Source of the DNA: Hexactinellida sp. DTS-2022
Lineage: Eukaryota > Porifera > Hexactinellida
Length of the DNA stretch: 64,000 nucleotides
NCBI GenBank assembly: GCA_028753945.1
Contig: JAPNXP010000004.1
Location: 1,736,001-1,800,000 of the forward strand
Direction of reading: 5' to 3'
Part shown: in pieces, positions 35,956 through 47,433 of the stretch
Position numbering within the stretch: position 1 is the stretch's first letter
How the letters are laid out: every line of letters starts with the position of its first letter
Translations under genes and position numbers: made by a program
Notes under the pieces: generated by a model
Database searches by the model: none
What the model was told of the DNA's origin: nothing
What the model saw: the letters and a program-made list of their open reading frames with translations, nothing else

Positions 35956-36393
35956 TACCATGTTAAATGTTTAGTTTGGACTTGTATGGTTTGGATTATC
36001 AGGATCTCATTTATAGAGGCTTATATAATCGTAGTAGTTGACTATTCCATACGAATTCACAAATCGGAACACCTCTCTTCCGGATAGCGAGGGTGTACTG
36101 TATTTGGATTTATTTGAATGAACGAATCGGATGTCATGATGAGCATTTTTATAGAGAGCAGCGGGCCGGATCATTTCGCCTCGCGGGCCAGATCTGGCCC
36201 GCGGGCCGGGGGTTGCCGACCCCTGCTTTAGAGGCACTCTCAATAAACCACCATCAAAATATAGTGCCACCAAAGGAACTTGCGTCGGCACAGGCTGCAA
36301 TTTTGGAATTTTTAATGATATTCTTATTTATGTTAAATAACTCACTTCGATGTGTATAATAGCAATATTATATTACCACATGAAATAACGAAT

Positions 36394-36911
36394 TTACATT
36401 AATCGTGGTGAATTTTTCAATAATTCGCAGTCGGTCTTGAGTTGCTTCAATTCATCATCCTTTCTTTTAGCGTCAATTTGTTTTTTTCGCGTGGTTTCAG
36501 AGAGACACCTTGCTAGATTGGAGAAGTAAACGTTAGAGATAATAGTATTAATCAACGAGCGAAATTTACTTGAGCGTGCAGAGCAAATAAGATGAGAATC
36601 CCAATTCTTCGAGATTTCATTGAGCAACCTGTGACCCAAGATTTTCCATGGAACTAAACTTCGAATTTTAGATTCATAAGTGTCCAATATAGCGAAAGCA
36701 GTGTAAGTGTAATGGTTGAGAGCAGATGGTGGTAATGTCAAGCCATGGTTTAGTGATTGTACATAGATATTGGTCACAGGATCCTGCTTCAGCTTTCCGA
36801 CACATTCAGTACAACTTACTTTTTTTAACAAAGAATAGGAAATGTATCCTGCAACATAAGTGATAACTTTTGCGGAATCGTTCGATAATAAAATGGTCAT
36901 GGTCTTCAAAG
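36394..36911 (-). pseudogene. P-like transposase type 2, C-terminal part
   Basis: C-terminal domain of a THAP/P-type transposase: SAKVITYVAGYISYSLLKK followed by CTEC (compare FIAGYSIRQYLKR..CTSC in copy 1), then FAILDTYESKIRSLVPWKIL and a basic end. Ends at a stop at 36394. It belongs with 38921-39053 and 40319-42621. The right border is the target duplication of a 2.0-kb insertion (36912-38912). Confidence 0.78.
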
Positions 36912-38912
36912 CAGGCTTGTCAAAAGTCAGGTCATTACTTGACCTGACCTGACCTTTGAGTGACCTTAACCTATTTTCTGAACTCCTTGACCTGACCTGA
37001 CCTGACCTGAACTTTTTTGACCTGACCTAACCTGATCTAGTCTATAAAAGGGTCAACTCGGTTGGATTTAATTTTTCAGATATATCAACGCCACCTTTCC
37101 CACAAAGCGCGTTAAACGCGCCATTTCATTTAAACGCACTTTGATTTCAGAATGGAGTATATTTTTGCATAAAATTACGCGCATAAGTCACAGTGTGGCA
37201 AAATGGCCATCTAGGCATAATAGGTATTTTGCGTCCTAGATATGTCTTACAAACATATAATTTACATTAGGAAACCGACCCTTTAGATTCCAAAAATGCA
37301 ATCATATTTTGTTTAACACATCATGATAGGTGACAATGACACAACACTTCTAAAATATTCTAATTAGGAAGAATTAAACTGTTAAAAAGGTTGTCTTGGT
37401 AGCTATTACTAGAATGAGGACTCAACTTCGATTTCTTCTTAAAGTGATAATTAGCTAGTAGTGGGTCACTACAGCACAATAAGCGAGTTTGAATATCACG
37501 GACATTATCTGAGAAAGAAATTTTTCGAGATAGATTATCCCGATATCGCCTAAAGTATTTGTTGCAAGATTCTAAACATTCCTCCGAAATATTGCTCAAA
37601 CCATAACCGTTGTTATAAGATTGAATGACTTGGTATGAATGAGAAGAATTTATGTAAGGAAGGTGTTATATTAACCCATGAGAAAGTCACTAAAATAAAT
37701 TCATACGTTTCCTTACACAGTTCCTCTAACTTGAGTGTGTTGATATTTTCTTTATTGTTGATTAAACGTAGAACTACTGAAAGATTGCTTTGGATAACTT
37801 CCAAAGAATTTTTATGATTTGAATCAATTAAGAACAAGAAGAATTCGGACAGCATTAGTAGCACTCCGACTATTTGATACAAAAACAGAATATGCTTCTT
37901 GGTTTGTGATCATTTTGCAAAATAATTGATATTCAACACTAATATTTAACAAAAATATGTCATTAAAATATACATTAGATATTAAATATGAGTGTTTCTC
38001 TAATTAAATGCCTCCTAATTACAATTTTGGAAAATTTTTAATATAATCAAGAAAAAAATATTGTCCGATTTTTTTCAATGCCATATTTAAATTCGCATAA
38101 AATTTGTTGGGGCGGCCTTGGGCGGTACTAGAAACAAATTAAATCCAGATTAGAAATATATAAATGGAGTCCACAATAAGCCGTTTTTTGTCAAATTGTG
38201 TCAACCAAAAGATCCAGCACTTATCACCCCGAAAAAAATCCGATATTCCAAATTCAAAAATTTGACGAATATTTCTTTGAAAATTGTTTTCAAAATCAAT
38301 CTAAACTAAATGTAATCCTTGTAATTTCAAGGTCTATAGACAAATAAAGCACACAAAGTACTTCAAATTAGACTAAAGACCCAAAGGAATGTAGAACAAC
38401 AATTTGAATTCACACATTTATTTGTGGTTTTCAACTATTTAATTTATATCCAAAAATAGACTCACTTGAAATAAATTTATTTAGGCAACAGATATGAATA
38501 CAAAGGATTAGAATAGCATTTATTAATCTATTTATATTACAGAGGAATAAGAAATAAATGATCTGACTAAATATCGTTGTCAAATTTTTACCTATTATGC
38601 CTAATTTCCACACTGTGTAAGTATTGATATCTAGCCCTTAAAGGGTCTCTAGAAGCAAATTATGAGCGCATCGAAAAAAGTCGGGGGAAATGCTGATCAA
38701 CGCCACACCAGTTAATAAATTGATGCTCTATTTTGTATAAACCCCACTATTTACTAAAATGACCTGAAATTGACCTGAGAATGTGAAAGACATGACCTGA
38801 CCTGACCTGTATGATTTCTTTTCCACCATAACCTGACCTGACCTGAACGTAAATATTGTAAATTAGACCTGACTAGACCTGAACTGTCAATGCGGGAAAT
38901 TTGGCAAGCCTA
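36912..38912 (-). mobile_element. 2.0-kb TIR element with unclassified ORF and TGACCT arrays
   Basis: Exact 8-bp duplication CTTCAAAG at 36904-36911 and 38913-38920. Ends CAGGCTTGTCAAAAG and the complement of TAGGCTTGCCAAATT (hAT-like). Both subterminal regions (36930-37040, 38760-38880) are packed with GACCTGACCT in the same orientation. The middle carries a minus-strand ORF (37360-37882). Confidence 0.78.
37360..37882 (-). pseudogene. Uncharacterised mobile-element protein, C-terminal part
   Basis: The first block (from about 37882) has LKLEELCKETYEFILVTFSW then VNITPSLHKFF. After a frame break near 37605 comes ISEECLESCNKYFRRYRDNL then SRKISF, DIQTRLLCCSDPLLANYHFK and a stop at 37360. The spacing W-NITPSxHK ... 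SEE-E-NK-RRYR-NLSRK ... SDPL resembles a recurrent uncharacterised protein of invertebrate transposons as I remember it. It does not look like a standard hAT catalytic core, though hAT-type ends flank it. Its role is not known. Confidence 0.5.
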
Positions 38913-38920
38913 CTTCAAAG

Positions 38921-39053
38921 CGAGCTTCTGATATGAATTTTGAGACCTGTTCGTCGTCCAATTCCTCAGAGGTGAGTTCTTCTACTCTCAATTCATTCTT
39001 AAGGCTAAATGTCCCCGGTGAATCCAATAATTCTATTGATTTTATATGTTTAG
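38921..39053 (-). pseudogene. P-like transposase type 2, middle scrap
   Basis: Reads ELRVEELTSEELDDEQVSKF and ISEARF up to the 2.0-kb insertion. The other side borders the foldback at 39054. It links the C-terminal block (36394-36911) to the core (40319-42621). Confidence 0.55.
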
Positions 39054-40311
39054 CCGTGACCTACGTTATATAAGGCCTATGCACCAACTTTGTGAAACTG
39101 GACCATGGATTAAAGGAGGCTATTGATAAATAGGTTATTTATCGTTATCTAAATAACTAGTAGTGATAGACCTCATAAATGTTCTATAACTATATAGGAC
39201 CATGATATCAAGGTATACATAGCACCCTTCGGAATTGAGCTATGTCATCATTTGACTACGTAATCGCTATTTTTGGTGGGTATTATCGTGTTTTTATAGC
39301 CTGCTTTTAACATAGTTAGACACGTTATAAATGTTCAAAATTGGAACATGATGATGCCCATAACTAGTTAGATGAAATATATCAAAATTATAAATGGAAT
39401 GTTGACATTCCTGGGTTGCCAAGAAAATGAATATTTTCTAAAATGAGCCATAACTCAAAAATGAACTATTTTATGTGGACTAGGCTAGTGCTGATCAATC
39501 CGCAATATGTAACCTCATATTCATTAATATTACATTTTCTAGGCCTAACTACAATAACTTTTGAGATAATGAGTGTATTACCTCATAAGGAATTAAGTGC
39601 TAATTATTTTATTATCTCAAAAGTTATTGTAGTTAGGCCTAGAAAATGTAGTAATAATGAATAGGAAGTTACCTATTGCGGATAGATCAGCACTAGCCTA
39701 GTTTACATAAAATAGATAGTTTTCGAGTTATGGCTCATTTAGGAAATATTCACTTCCTTGGCAACCCAGGAATGTGTCAACATTCCATATATAATTTTGA
39801 TATATTTCATCTAACTAGTTATGGGCATCATCATGTTCCAATTTTGAACATTTATAACGTGTCTAACTATGTTAAAAGCAGGCTATAAAAACACGACAAT
39901 ACCCACCAAAAATAGCGATTACGTAATCAAATGATGACATAGCTCAATTCTGAAGGGTGCTATGAATACCTTGATATCATGTTCCTATATAGTTATAGAA
40001 CATTTATGAGGTCTATCACTACTAGTTATTTAGATAACGATAAATAACCTTTTTATCAATAGCCTTCCTTTAATCCATGGTCCAGTTTCACAAAGTTGGT
40101 GCATAGGCCTTATATAACGTACAGGGTTTCATACAGAGGGGGGGGAACCTGGGATATCCCTCCCCAAGGTTCAGTTTCCCCCCCCCAAGAATTTGAGAAA
40201 ATTGTATTATTACCCCCAACCCCTTCACATTTCCTCGCTTCGTTTATGCACCAATAGATTTCTCCCCCCCCTAAGCCAAAAATCCTGTATAAACCCCTGA
40301 CGTAGGTCACG
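39054..40311. mobile_element. Pal-1 foldback element (about 0.5-kb arms)
   Basis: Two near-identical inverted arms (39054-39572 and about 39597-40311 less an insert) around a loop of about 25-40 bases. Flanks share the exact 7-mer GTTTAGC (39047-39053 and 40312-40318). Ends CGTGACCTACG. Single-arm relatives occur at 1340-1855, 51486-52470 and 56767-57330. No ORF of known family. Confidence 0.85.
40122..40299. mobile_element. 178-bp MITE in the foldback's right arm
   Basis: Ends CAGGGTTTCATACAG and the complement of CAGGGGTTTATACAG. 5-bp duplication ACGTA at 40117-40121 and 40300-40304, confirmed by the intact left arm. Poly-C core. Confidence 0.82.
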
Positions 40312-40318
40312 GTTTAGC

Positions 40319-42621
40319 TTAATGTATTAGCTGTACAATACCAAAAAGAAATCGACTCTAGCTCTTATACTTTTCTTAATATAGAATTGTTTGTGAAACT
40401 GGAACTAATATATATTTGTATTACGATTAATGCAAGTCAAGAATTGCTCAGTCATTTCCAAAGTTCAGAAATATGGCTTGATATCAAGTTAGTAAAACTA
40501 CTCGAAATACTCGCACATACTTTCATCTATGGAGTCAATACTTTTTGGTGATGATATCAACTTTCAATTCGATGCTAAGGCGATGACTAATCAGAATTTT
40601 TTGAAAATCATCAGCTTCTCAAAAGTTCTGCAAAAACATTAAGAATAGTTTTTAAGGAAATTATAGACTCGGAGCGCATAACTTCAGTTTAAACTAACCA
40701 GAAATCGACCACCGCTCATCTGTCTGTAATGAGAAAATTTCCTCTCAAGAAGATCGGTTTGCAATCTGCTTTTTAGTATATAGTACTGATATCCAGCTGA
40801 CAGTAGGTCAGAGCTAAAGTCAGCAATGGCACGATTAGTGAATGTAAAAGCTTTGAAAGTTTGCTTGATAAGTCTGATGAATTGCCTGGAATTCCAAGTT
40901 TCAAGCCAATCACTAATTGCTCGAAGAAAATCTATTTTATCATTCGATACGAGAGCGTTTCCTATTCGCTTTGGGTGGAAGCGTTCCTTAGCATTAATTA
41001 ATTAACTACTAACCACCAGGCATGGATAAGTTCGAGGAAGGCCATAGTGGTGTACTCTTCGGGTAAATAACTACGAATCGCAGAAGTGATAGTTGGTTCA
41101 AATACTGCGAGAGCAAGTGGCACTGATTGCAGATTGTTTCGAGGATGAAGAACAGAATAAGATAACTTAGGCGTTCTTTAGATGAGCATTCAAGGTTAAA
41201 TTATGGGTGTGCACTTGGTGAAGATGAGACCAAATAACGAAGCCTGGAGGAATGTTGAAAACTGTACTTGTAGATTAAAGATAAATTGTGGAACCTGGAA
41301 AAATCGGGAAGATATAAGATTATTTCTATATTCTTAACTAAGTGTACTGTATCGAACATCAAGAAAATATGCAGAGCAGAATTAGAAGGGTTCTTGATGC
41401 AATATTCTCTATTATCAAGAGGAAATTATTTACTAATACTCTATATGCTTTCACTTAGTTGAATGGTTGTCCTCAATTACTCCTCGAATGTGAAATTTTT
41501 CTTCGTTTAGGATTGAAGTACAGTTCAAGATTCCATTGTAAACATCAAGGAATGTAGGCTTAACAATAGGTATTGCTTTTATAACATAAGGAATAGTTTT
41601 CTTCAACGAAACGACCGTGAAGCACAATATACTCTTGAACATGTTTAGATCACCGTCACAACCGATTACACTTTTTCCATCGAATTGGACTTGAGTTTGG
41701 AGGTACATCTCATATAGTAGGATAACAAAGTAATTTCCAATTAGTGATTTATTTCTAAGTGTACAGAGAGCTTTACTGCTATCGATTGTGTGTGAGTTAA
41801 GCATTTTGAGTAAACGTTCACTAGGCAAAGGTATAAATTTGTTGAGAAGTTTGTAAGCAGCATAAGAAGTATACCGGAGCAGGAAATAAAATCTTAAAAC
41901 TACTGAAGGATAGTGACGCCCACGGGGATGATAAAAACGCAACTTTATAAACTATTTGATTACTTCGATATGGTAGTTGTGTGACGCATTTCTACAGTAG
42001 TTTGGGAGGTAGTGAGCATGTCTAAGGAAGTCAATTTGCATCCAGCTGCTGTGGATATGTAGTCAGGAAGGGGAATAGGAGATGATTCAAAACTGAGTAT
42101 AACGTGCAAATCATTTGTTACATGTACACACTCTTGAATCACAGCTATTCCTGAGTCTATCTTGACTCGATGTGCAGTAAATCCAAATTCTGAAACATCA
42201 ACATGGAAGTTCCGGTATTAATCTGCTACTTTCATATAGGAGACAACACTTTCCTTGGTAATTACTGTATATTTATCCATAGAGAGAGACAGCTCATCTT
42301 TTTGAAAAACACGTGGTTTGGGAGACTTTCGCACTCTGATGGGAACAACTGATTGGCTTTTAGAAATAGACGAAGGATGTATAGTTGGAATAGGGTTGAG
42401 GGAATAATTAAGTCGCACTCTTTCTTTACCAAGAGAAAGGTAAGTACTTTCAAAGTGATAGATACAAATCCTTGAGCTCTCAGTTATGACCAAAGACTTA
42501 CCGTTAACAATCTCAACCACTTCGTACGTAGGATATCTTTTTCTGGGAATTGAAATAAGGCTCTTCGAGGTCTTGAGGAGTATCCAGTCTTGCAACCAAC
42601 AACTGCACATATAAAACCCAT
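40319..42621 (-). pseudogene. P-like (THAP) transposase type 2, N-terminal and core
   Basis: The ATG at 42621 begins MGFICAVVGCKTGYSS, LFQFPEKDILRTKWLRLL and, after a frame break, SSRICIYHFES: a C2CH THAP zinc finger. The core from 41942 has SVVLRFYFLLRYTSYAAYKL, LPSERLLKMLNSHTID, LLYEMYLQTQVQFDGK then SVIGCDGDLN, SLKKTIPYVIKAIPIVKP and HIRGVIEDNHSTK. Further left, broken frames give VPLALAVFEPTITSAI and YRQMSGGRFLVSL (about 40735), a P/THAP9 signature. It differs clearly from copies 1 and 2 (EMYLQ..QFDG versus DEVHVK..SYKGGK), so two P-like subfamilies coexist. Many stops; non-functional. Confidence 0.82.
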
Positions 42622-42659
42622 AATGCAGGCGGTTGATTAGTTTAGCTAATAACATACAA

Positions 42660-44389
42660 AATTAAGAGAGGGTAAGATTAAGTAACACAAGTTAGAAGAT
42701 GAGATTGTACCAGCATGTGTTGGCGAGTAAAAAGAAACATTTGTTCAACTGCAATGACAAGTAATAGTAGTAGTCAATAATATAAAAATAATTGTTGTGG
42801 TTTGGTATAAATAAATTAACTGGCATTCTATTTAGGCCTTGTATTCGATAGGTTGCATTGCTGTATATATAGTAGGCTATGGTAGAACCCAGTTTTGGCA
42901 ATACTGTTGATATCTCAATATGTAAAAAGTATGTTTCCACTAATTTGCCGACAGTCAGCTCCCTGCACAACTTTAATTCATCAAATTGACACCGAATTGT
43001 CTGATATTAGTCAGATTCTAATTCATCGTAATCCATAAACACACTGAATTCGAGTTAAGAAAGTCAAACGTTTCTTTATAATTCATTTATTCAAAATATC
43101 AAAATAAATGTGAAATTAATGTAACTTTCAATTATATAAAATGACTTTGTTCATTCGGAATAGAAAACATACTGGGCGGCCTTGTGCAGGCCTGGAATAA
43201 AGTTTGTTTGGAAGGCAATTGTTCAGCCTGTATAGTAGAAAGATAAAATTTGCTGGCCACGACCGGCAACATTGACTTCTTATATAAAATTTAATGTAAA
43301 GTTAAAAAAAAGGTGTCCGAAGCGATATTATTAAAAAATATTCTGCGAAAAATAAAATTTGTTGGGAAATGAATAAATACGATTAATAACGTTGTTGATA
43401 TGCATAGAATAAATGCTGCAAAACCCTAGTTTATATTTGAAAGCATAGGAGAATATTCAACATTTGAAGTGTGTGTGGTTATAAGAAACCTCAAATAATC
43501 AAATTCCAGAGGAATTTATTTTAATCTTGAAATCATCACAACACGATAAAATGTTCAACAGTTTTGAAAACAAGGATTCCTGTTTCAAACAATACTGAAA
43601 TCAATGGCAACAAAGAATAATAGATCTGTTGCCATGGAAAATTCAACCTATTTCTACCATATTTCCCACTGTGGTACGTACCTAATTGAAATATTAGTAA
43701 CACTTGTATATCATACTTAGATCTTATAGAAAATGCTATTACCAGATACACAACTCGAATGGTCTCTTACAGGGAAAGAACGGCAGTTGAACGAACTGAA
43801 GAAGGAACTGAAATGGGTTTATTCAGTCGCTTCATGAACCATTGATTCCCTGGTCTCTTGAAATGTTTAAAGGAGCAAATAATTATCCCAAGTCAAGCTA
43901 TTGTATACACACATATCATGTTCTATTCATTGTGGTAAGTTCATTGCTTATCGATTTCACAAAATACCGTACATTATTTGAAGGAAATTGATTATATCGA
44001 AAAAGAGCTGCTCAGTATAGAAACCAGCTTAGTCCCTACTGTACATAAATTTGCTAAAAAAATTCAATGCACTACTCTATGCTCGCCAGTATCAGCTGAT
44101 TGGCAGAATAGTAAATGCTCAATATGAAAGTTGTGGGTTTTTTAGGAAATGGCTAATCATCGTGAATAATTGGTACATCTCTATCGAATTATATCCCAAG
44201 GGACACGAAGAGATAGCAAAAGATGGGAATTCTTTCCACAGATGCATGTCAAAGATTTTAACCGGCTCTCAAGTCTCAAATGCACCATGCAATAACTGGA
44301 TGGTTTCCAAATGAGATTTTTGGCATATAGGGGGTAACTTTTGGTACCCGCCAAGGCGCTAACAAGTTGAGGTTTCCACTCAAAAATTA
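42660..44389. other. AT-rich spacer
   Basis: A few unsupported frames (for example 44051-44314). No recognised gene or terminal repeat. Confidence 0.4.
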
Positions 44390-44590
44390 TCACACCTCGA
44401 CAAGTTATGACGTCATTGTCACTTTCGAGAACCCTGGAAATTCACTTAATCTAACATAATTCGCGCCTTCTAGGAGAAAATATGAAAATTTAATAGAACA
44501 TGTACATTAATGATGCGGACCAGATTGCCAATATGCTTAGTCATTATCGCATGATGACGTAATCAATAAAATTTCATCTATCTATCTATA

Positions 44591-45157
44591 TCTATATATA
44601 AAAAGAGCAATTGTTGTCTGTTTGTGTGTTTGTTTGTGTGTTTGTTTGTTTGTCCAGAATTAATTTGAAAGACTACGAGTCCCAGAAAGCTGAAAATTTG
44701 TATACAGGGGTAATTTTATACTGCGACAACGATCTATTGGTTTTTGAAGAGAAATATTCACATTTGAAGGTGACAAAATATGTTAGCCAATTAAATTCGA
44801 GGGTTTGTTAGTATGGATTAACAGATTTCTTCAATTAGTATTAATAGATTGTGCATAATAGAAAGATTTTCTGAGGCTCCAATTTGATTGATTAAAATTA
44901 ATTCATTTAACCAATCAATCATTTGTCTATTCTATTGCCTGTTTTTCTTTTAGTATTATTTTGATTCGAGCTTTCTTATCGTGCAACTGAAATTTATTGA
45001 GCTATTAACTCATTATTAATGTGATTGCTTTTGGGGAGGGAAAGGCCGCGAAGCGGCCGTTAATTGTATCGCGTAGTGCCTAACACGAACGAACAAAAGT
45101 CGCGAAGCGACTTTTGTGAGAGAGTGATCCGTCGCGAAGCGACCGAGACCGAAGGGC
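44591..45157 (+). repeat. Non-autonomous Helitron unit A
   Basis: Complete unit with 5' end, leader and GC hairpins at 45043-45059, 45100-45116 and 45131-45144. It has no coding capacity beyond short leader frames. Confidence 0.72.
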
Positions 45158-45723
45158 TCGTATATTAAAAGCGCAATTGTTGTTTGTTTGTGTGTGTGTT
45201 TGTGTGTTTGTGTGTTGTCCAGAATAAATTGGAAATACTACGAGTCCAAGAAAGCTGAAAATTTGTATACAGGGGTAATTTTGTACTGCGACAACGATCT
45301 ATTGGTTTTTGAAGAGAAATATTCACATTTGAAGGTGACAAAATATGTTAGCCAATTAAATTCGAGGGTTTGTTAGTATGGATTAACAGATTTCTTCAAC
45401 TAGTATTAATAGATTGTGCATAATAGAAAGATTTTCTGAGGCTCCAATTTGATTGATTAAAATTAATTCATTTAACCAATCAATCATTAGTCTATTCTAT
45501 TGCCTGTTTTTCTTTTAGTATTATTTTGATTCGAGCTTTCTTATCGTGCAACTGAAATTTATTGAGCTATTAAAGCTCATTATTAATGTGATTGCTTTTG
45601 GGGAGGGAAAGGCCGCGAAGCGGCCGTTAATTGTATCGCGTAGTGCCTAATACGAACAAACAAAAGTCGCAAAGCGACTTTTGTGAGAGAGTGATCCGTC
45701 GCGAAGCGACCGAGACCGAAGGG
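45158..45723 (+). repeat. Non-autonomous Helitron unit B
   Basis: Near copy of unit A, abutting it directly and followed directly by the coding unit. Confidence 0.72.
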
Positions 45724-46138
45724 CTCGTATATATAAAAAGAGGAATTGTTGTGTGTTTGTTTGTGTGTTTGCTTGTGTGTTTGTTTGTTTGTCCAGAATT
45801 AATTGGAAAGACTACGAGTCCCAGAAAGCTTAAAATTTGTATACAGGGGTAATTTTGTACTGCGACAACGATCTATTGGTACTTGAAGAGAAATATTCAC
45901 ATTTGAAGGTGACAAAATATGTTAGCCAATTAAATTCGAGGGTTTGTTGGATTAGCTAACTTATTCAATAATAAATGAGCCTGCAATCTGATTGATTGAA
46001 AATAAATTCATTTAACCAATCATTTATGCCTGAAACACATTGCATGTATTTCTTCTTAGTATGCCAGAAAATAAATACTTACTTTTCATCAGAACCTACA
46101 TTTTTTTTTACATTGTTGAATTAGATTCGATTCTTATT

Positions 46139-47431
46139 ATGCCTCCAAAACGGAAGCCAGGGATTCAGGGGGGGAACAAATTTAAAACTCCGGCTGATCG
46201 GAAGCGTTGGGAGCGAGCCAACGAGACTCCTGAGCAGACCCGACTCCGTCTCGACACGCAAAGACAGCTTCAGTCTTCTAGACGAGATGGAGAGACGGAG
46301 AGTGAAAATGCAGCTAGGCGCCAAACACAAAAGCAGATCCAGTCCTCTTACAGAGAGTCTCAGACTGACGGGGAAACTGCTGCGCGCCTCGATAATCAGA
46401 GGGAATATCAGTCGGCCTATTTAGAGTCTCAGACTGACGAGGAAACTGCTGCTCGCCTCGATAAAAAGAGGGAATACCAGTCAACCTATTTAGAGTCTCA
46501 GACTGACGGGGAAACTGCTGCTCGCCTCGATAATCAGAGGGAATACCAGTCTGCCTACTTAGAGTCTCAGACTGACGGGGAAACTGCTGCGCGCCTCGAT
46601 AATCAGAGGGAATACCAGTCTGCCTACTTAGAGTCTCAGACTGACGGGGAAACTGCTGCGCGGCTCGATAAAAAGAGGGAATACCAGTCAACCTATTTAG
46701 AGTCTCAGACTGACGAGGAAACTGCTGCTCGCCTCGATAAAAAGAGGGAATACCAGTCAACCTATTTAGAGTCTCAGACTGACGGGGAAACTGCTGCTCG
46801 CCTCGATAATCAGAGGGAATACCAGTCTGCCTACTTAGAGTCTCAGACTGACGGTGAAACTGCTGCGCGCCTCGATAAGAAGAGGGAATATGCTACCGTG
46901 CTGAGAGCAGGAGAGACAGCAGAGCAGCATGCTGAGCGTATGCAGGAAAGGGTTGAGTTGTATGCTAATTCCCTAATTTCTAAGTCGGCCTTGAACTTAG
47001 CTCGGTCACAATCTGCCTGTGAGGTTACTGATAACTTTAGCGCCGAGTATTCAGTTGGCAGTATGACTTTTTCCTGCACTTTTTGTGATGCGAAATTCTG
47101 GGAAAGTGAAAAACTTTCAACTAGCACCAGATTATTACCCAAGTTTCCACTCTGCTGTGGACAGGCAAAGGTTGTTCTTCCCTCTTTAGCTACGCCGCCT
47201 CACCTGCTTGATTAACTGCTGACAGCGGGTGACACCAGAGGGAGAGCTTTCAGAGATAACATCCGAGCGTACAACTCTGCTCTTGCCAACGCCTCGCTCG
47301 GAGTTAACCTGGATAAGCAGCTCGCCAATGCTAAGAGAGGAGTGTACACATTCCGTATTCACGGGACTGTACACCACTACATTGGACAGCTCATGCCGAG
47401 AGAGGGACAGGCCCCGGCATTTTCCCAGATA
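46139..47431 (+). pseudogene. Helitron protein N-terminus with eight 23-residue repeats
   Basis: First exon-like part of the Helitron Rep protein. The ATG at 46139 follows a probable leader splice acceptor (TTTCTTCTTAG at about 46050-46060) and begins MPPKRKPGIQGGNKFKTPAD. Eight tandem 69-bp units (about 46352-46890) encode ESQTDGETAARLDNQREYQ plus SAYL, an expanded version of the Arg/Glu-rich repeats common at Helitron N-termini. Then come CTFCDAKFWESEKL and a Cys pair (CCGQAKVVLP), the usual zinc-finger block. An in-frame TAA at 47213 is followed in the same frame by GRAFRDNIRAYNSALANAS and RGVYTFRIHGTVHHYIGQLM, ending at the MITE at 47434. The stop and insertion make it a pseudogene. Confidence 0.83.
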
Positions 47432-47433
47432 TA

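Larger units (their letters stand above)
35446..36100. mobile_element. pogo-like MITE, second layer
   Basis: TA at 35444-35445 and 36101-36102. Right end complement CAGTACACCCTCGCTATCCG, left end TTGTTCACCCTCCCTATTCC. Confidence 0.62.
35263..36225. mobile_element. hAT MITE, outer layer of a four-layer nest
   Basis: Exact duplication CTTTAGAG at 35255-35262 and 36226-36233. Ends CAGGGGTCGGCAACC and its complement. Shares its terminus with the hAT relic at 5897, which could have supplied transposase (inference). Confidence 0.88.

Noticed and set aside
36093..36359. ORF across the hAT right end
   Set aside because: It spans nested MITE ends and the duplicated target, so it cannot be an ancestral gene.
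39443..39664. Frame in the foldback loop region
   Set aside because: It is translated palindrome sequence; no family signal and not kept in the single-arm copies.
44611..45852. Repeated short ORFs (FVCLSRINLKDYES...) in the Helitron units
   Set aside because: They translate the 5' terminal TGTTTG tract and leader of Helitrons; no conserved protein, and frames differ between units.
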